From the NCBI RefSeq assembly GCF_001411805.1, contig NZ_CP007213.1, positions 3,658,001-3,722,000 of the forward strand: a stretch of DNA of 64,000 bases. The letters run 5' to 3'. The notes beneath the pieces are model-generated. The model was given only the letters and a program-made list of their open reading frames with translations. It did no database searches and had not been told where the DNA came from. Origin of the DNA: Burkholderia plantarii. GTDB taxonomy: Bacteria > Pseudomonadota > Gammaproteobacteria > Burkholderiales > Burkholderiaceae. A program made the position numbers and the translations under genes. Every line of letters begins with the position of its first letter. Position 1 is the stretch's first letter. This document shows, piece after piece, positions 63,331 through 64,000 of the stretch.

Positions 63331-64000
63331 ATGAAACTCAAGGCGAAGATATTCCTGCTCGCGATCGTGCCGTTCCTGGCCGCGATCGCCGGCATCGGCT
63401 TCGGCGTGCGCCAGCAGGCCACGGCGCTCGCACGCGCGCAGCACGAGACGGTCGAGGCCGCCTACCTGTCGAGCAAGGAGCTCGAGCTCAAGCATTACGT
63501 CGAGATCGCCACCAGCGCCATCGCGCCGCTCTACGACGCCTCGCGCGACGGCGCGCCCGGCAACGACGCGCGCCGCGCGCAGGCGCTCGAAATCCTGCGC
63601 AAGATGGACTTCGGCCCCGACGGCTATTTCTTCGTCTACGACATGCAGGGCGACTCGCTGATGCATCCGCGCGAGCCGGAGCGCGTGGGCCGCAACTTCT
63701 GGGCGATGCGCGACCCGCAGGGCGCGCCCACCATGCAGCACCTGCTCGCCGCCGCCGCGCACGGCCACGGCTACGTCCGCTATCTGTGGCAGCGGCCCAC
63801 CACCGGCAAGGTCGAGCCGAAGCTCGGCTACGTGGTCGGGCTCGATCGCTGGGGCTGGATGCTCGGCACCGGCATCTATCTCGACGACGTCGATCGCGCG
63901 CTCGCGCGCATCGACGAGCGTGCCTCGGCCGAGATCGACGGCACCATGAAGGGCCTCGCTGCGATCGCACTGGCCGGCGCCGCCGCGATCGCGCTGTGCG
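63331..64000 (+). CDS. Cache-domain membrane sensor, N-terminal part
   Basis: The gene runs off the right edge; 223 codons are present. A membrane helix (KIFLLAIVPFLAAIAGIGFGV) is followed by a periplasmic single-Cache domain (LRKMDFGPDGYFFVYDMQGDSLMHPREPERVGRNFW; LGYVVGLDRWGWMLGTGIYLDDV) and the beginning of a second helix (GLAAIALAGAAAIALC). The missing part would be a histidine kinase or chemoreceptor signalling domain. This Cache type often binds small organic acids. Divergent from the response regulator at 62321. Confidence 0.85.
   Translation, partial: MKLKAKIFLLAIVPFLAAIAGIGFGVRQQATALARAQHETVEAAYLSSKELELKHYVEIATSAIAPLYDASRDGAPGNDARRAQALEILRKMDFGPDGYFFVYDMQGDSLMHPREPERVGRNFWAMRDPQGAPTMQHLLAAAAHGHGYVRYLWQRPTTGKVEPKLGYVVGLDRWGWMLGTGIYLDDVDRALARIDERASAEIDGTMKGLAAIALAGAAAIALC

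Noticed and set aside
1..64000. tRNA, rRNA or CRISPR features
   Set aside because: No tRNA-like cloverleaf, rRNA core sequence or regular spaced repeat was recognised on reading; a tRNAscan or CRISPR finder run would settle it.

Overview
The window is high-GC, densely coded DNA that looks like a Burkholderia sensu stricto replicon, and a secondary chromosome is plausible. The pointers are two OmpC-type porins with the Burkholderia signal sequence and first strands, a pqqABCDE operon followed by an S9 peptidase, paired short chromate-transporter genes, many LysR regulators and the codon bias. A plant-associated species of the gladioli/glumae kind is a guess. No rRNA, tRNA, CRISPR array, insertion sequence or prophage gene was seen.

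Layout. 1-12 kb holds metabolic and transport genes: the start of a tartrate dehydrogenase gene with a divergent LysR gene, a two-gene CHR transporter, a PilZ protein, cstA-ybdD, a YfdX protein, an orphan ABC binding protein, porin 1 and a LysE exporter. 12-13.6 kb is porin 2, behind a 700-base AT-rich leader that carries a candidate small RNA on the opposite strand. 13.7-19.0 kb is the PQQ operon on the minus strand, pqqA-B-C-D-E then an S9 peptidase, with a hairpin terminator between pqqA and pqqB. 19.3-28 kb is a mixed set: quinone oxidoreductase, semialdehyde dehydrogenase, two LysR regulators, a DUF2164 protein, a broken vapC-like fragment, an alpha/beta hydrolase divergent from a CGNR regulator, and an SDR protein lacking its catalytic tyrosine.

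28-51.4 kb is the most striking part: about 23 kb with every gene on the minus strand. In transcription order it reads tonB, exbB, exbD, exbD, a TPR protein, an Xre-cupin regulator, a TonB-dependent receptor, yejA-B-E-F (peptide ABC importer), tldD, tldE, two GNAT acetyltransferases, an RND exporter and a class A penicillin-binding protein. From yejA to the RND gene the genes overlap or lie within 4 bases. Read together this is a full route for a peptide: across the outer membrane (receptor plus TonB/ExbBD), across the inner membrane (YejABEF), then cleavage (TldD/TldE), possible acetylation (GNATs) and possible export (RND). I infer a dedicated uptake and processing pathway for a modified peptide. 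YejABEF imports microcin C and TldD/E processes microcin B17 in enterobacteria, but the substrate here is unknown.

52.3-59.4 kb is a plus-strand signalling cluster: hybrid histidine kinase, single-domain receiver, Hpt protein, STAS protein, a periplasmic binding protein, and a 1013-residue membrane protein carrying PAS, PP2C phosphatase and RsbW-like kinase domains. It combines a phosphorelay with a partner-switching module. 59.8-62.2 kb has a small basic protein and two family 2 glycosyltransferases. 62.3 kb to the end has an OmpR-type response regulator divergent from a Cache-domain sensor cut by the window edge.
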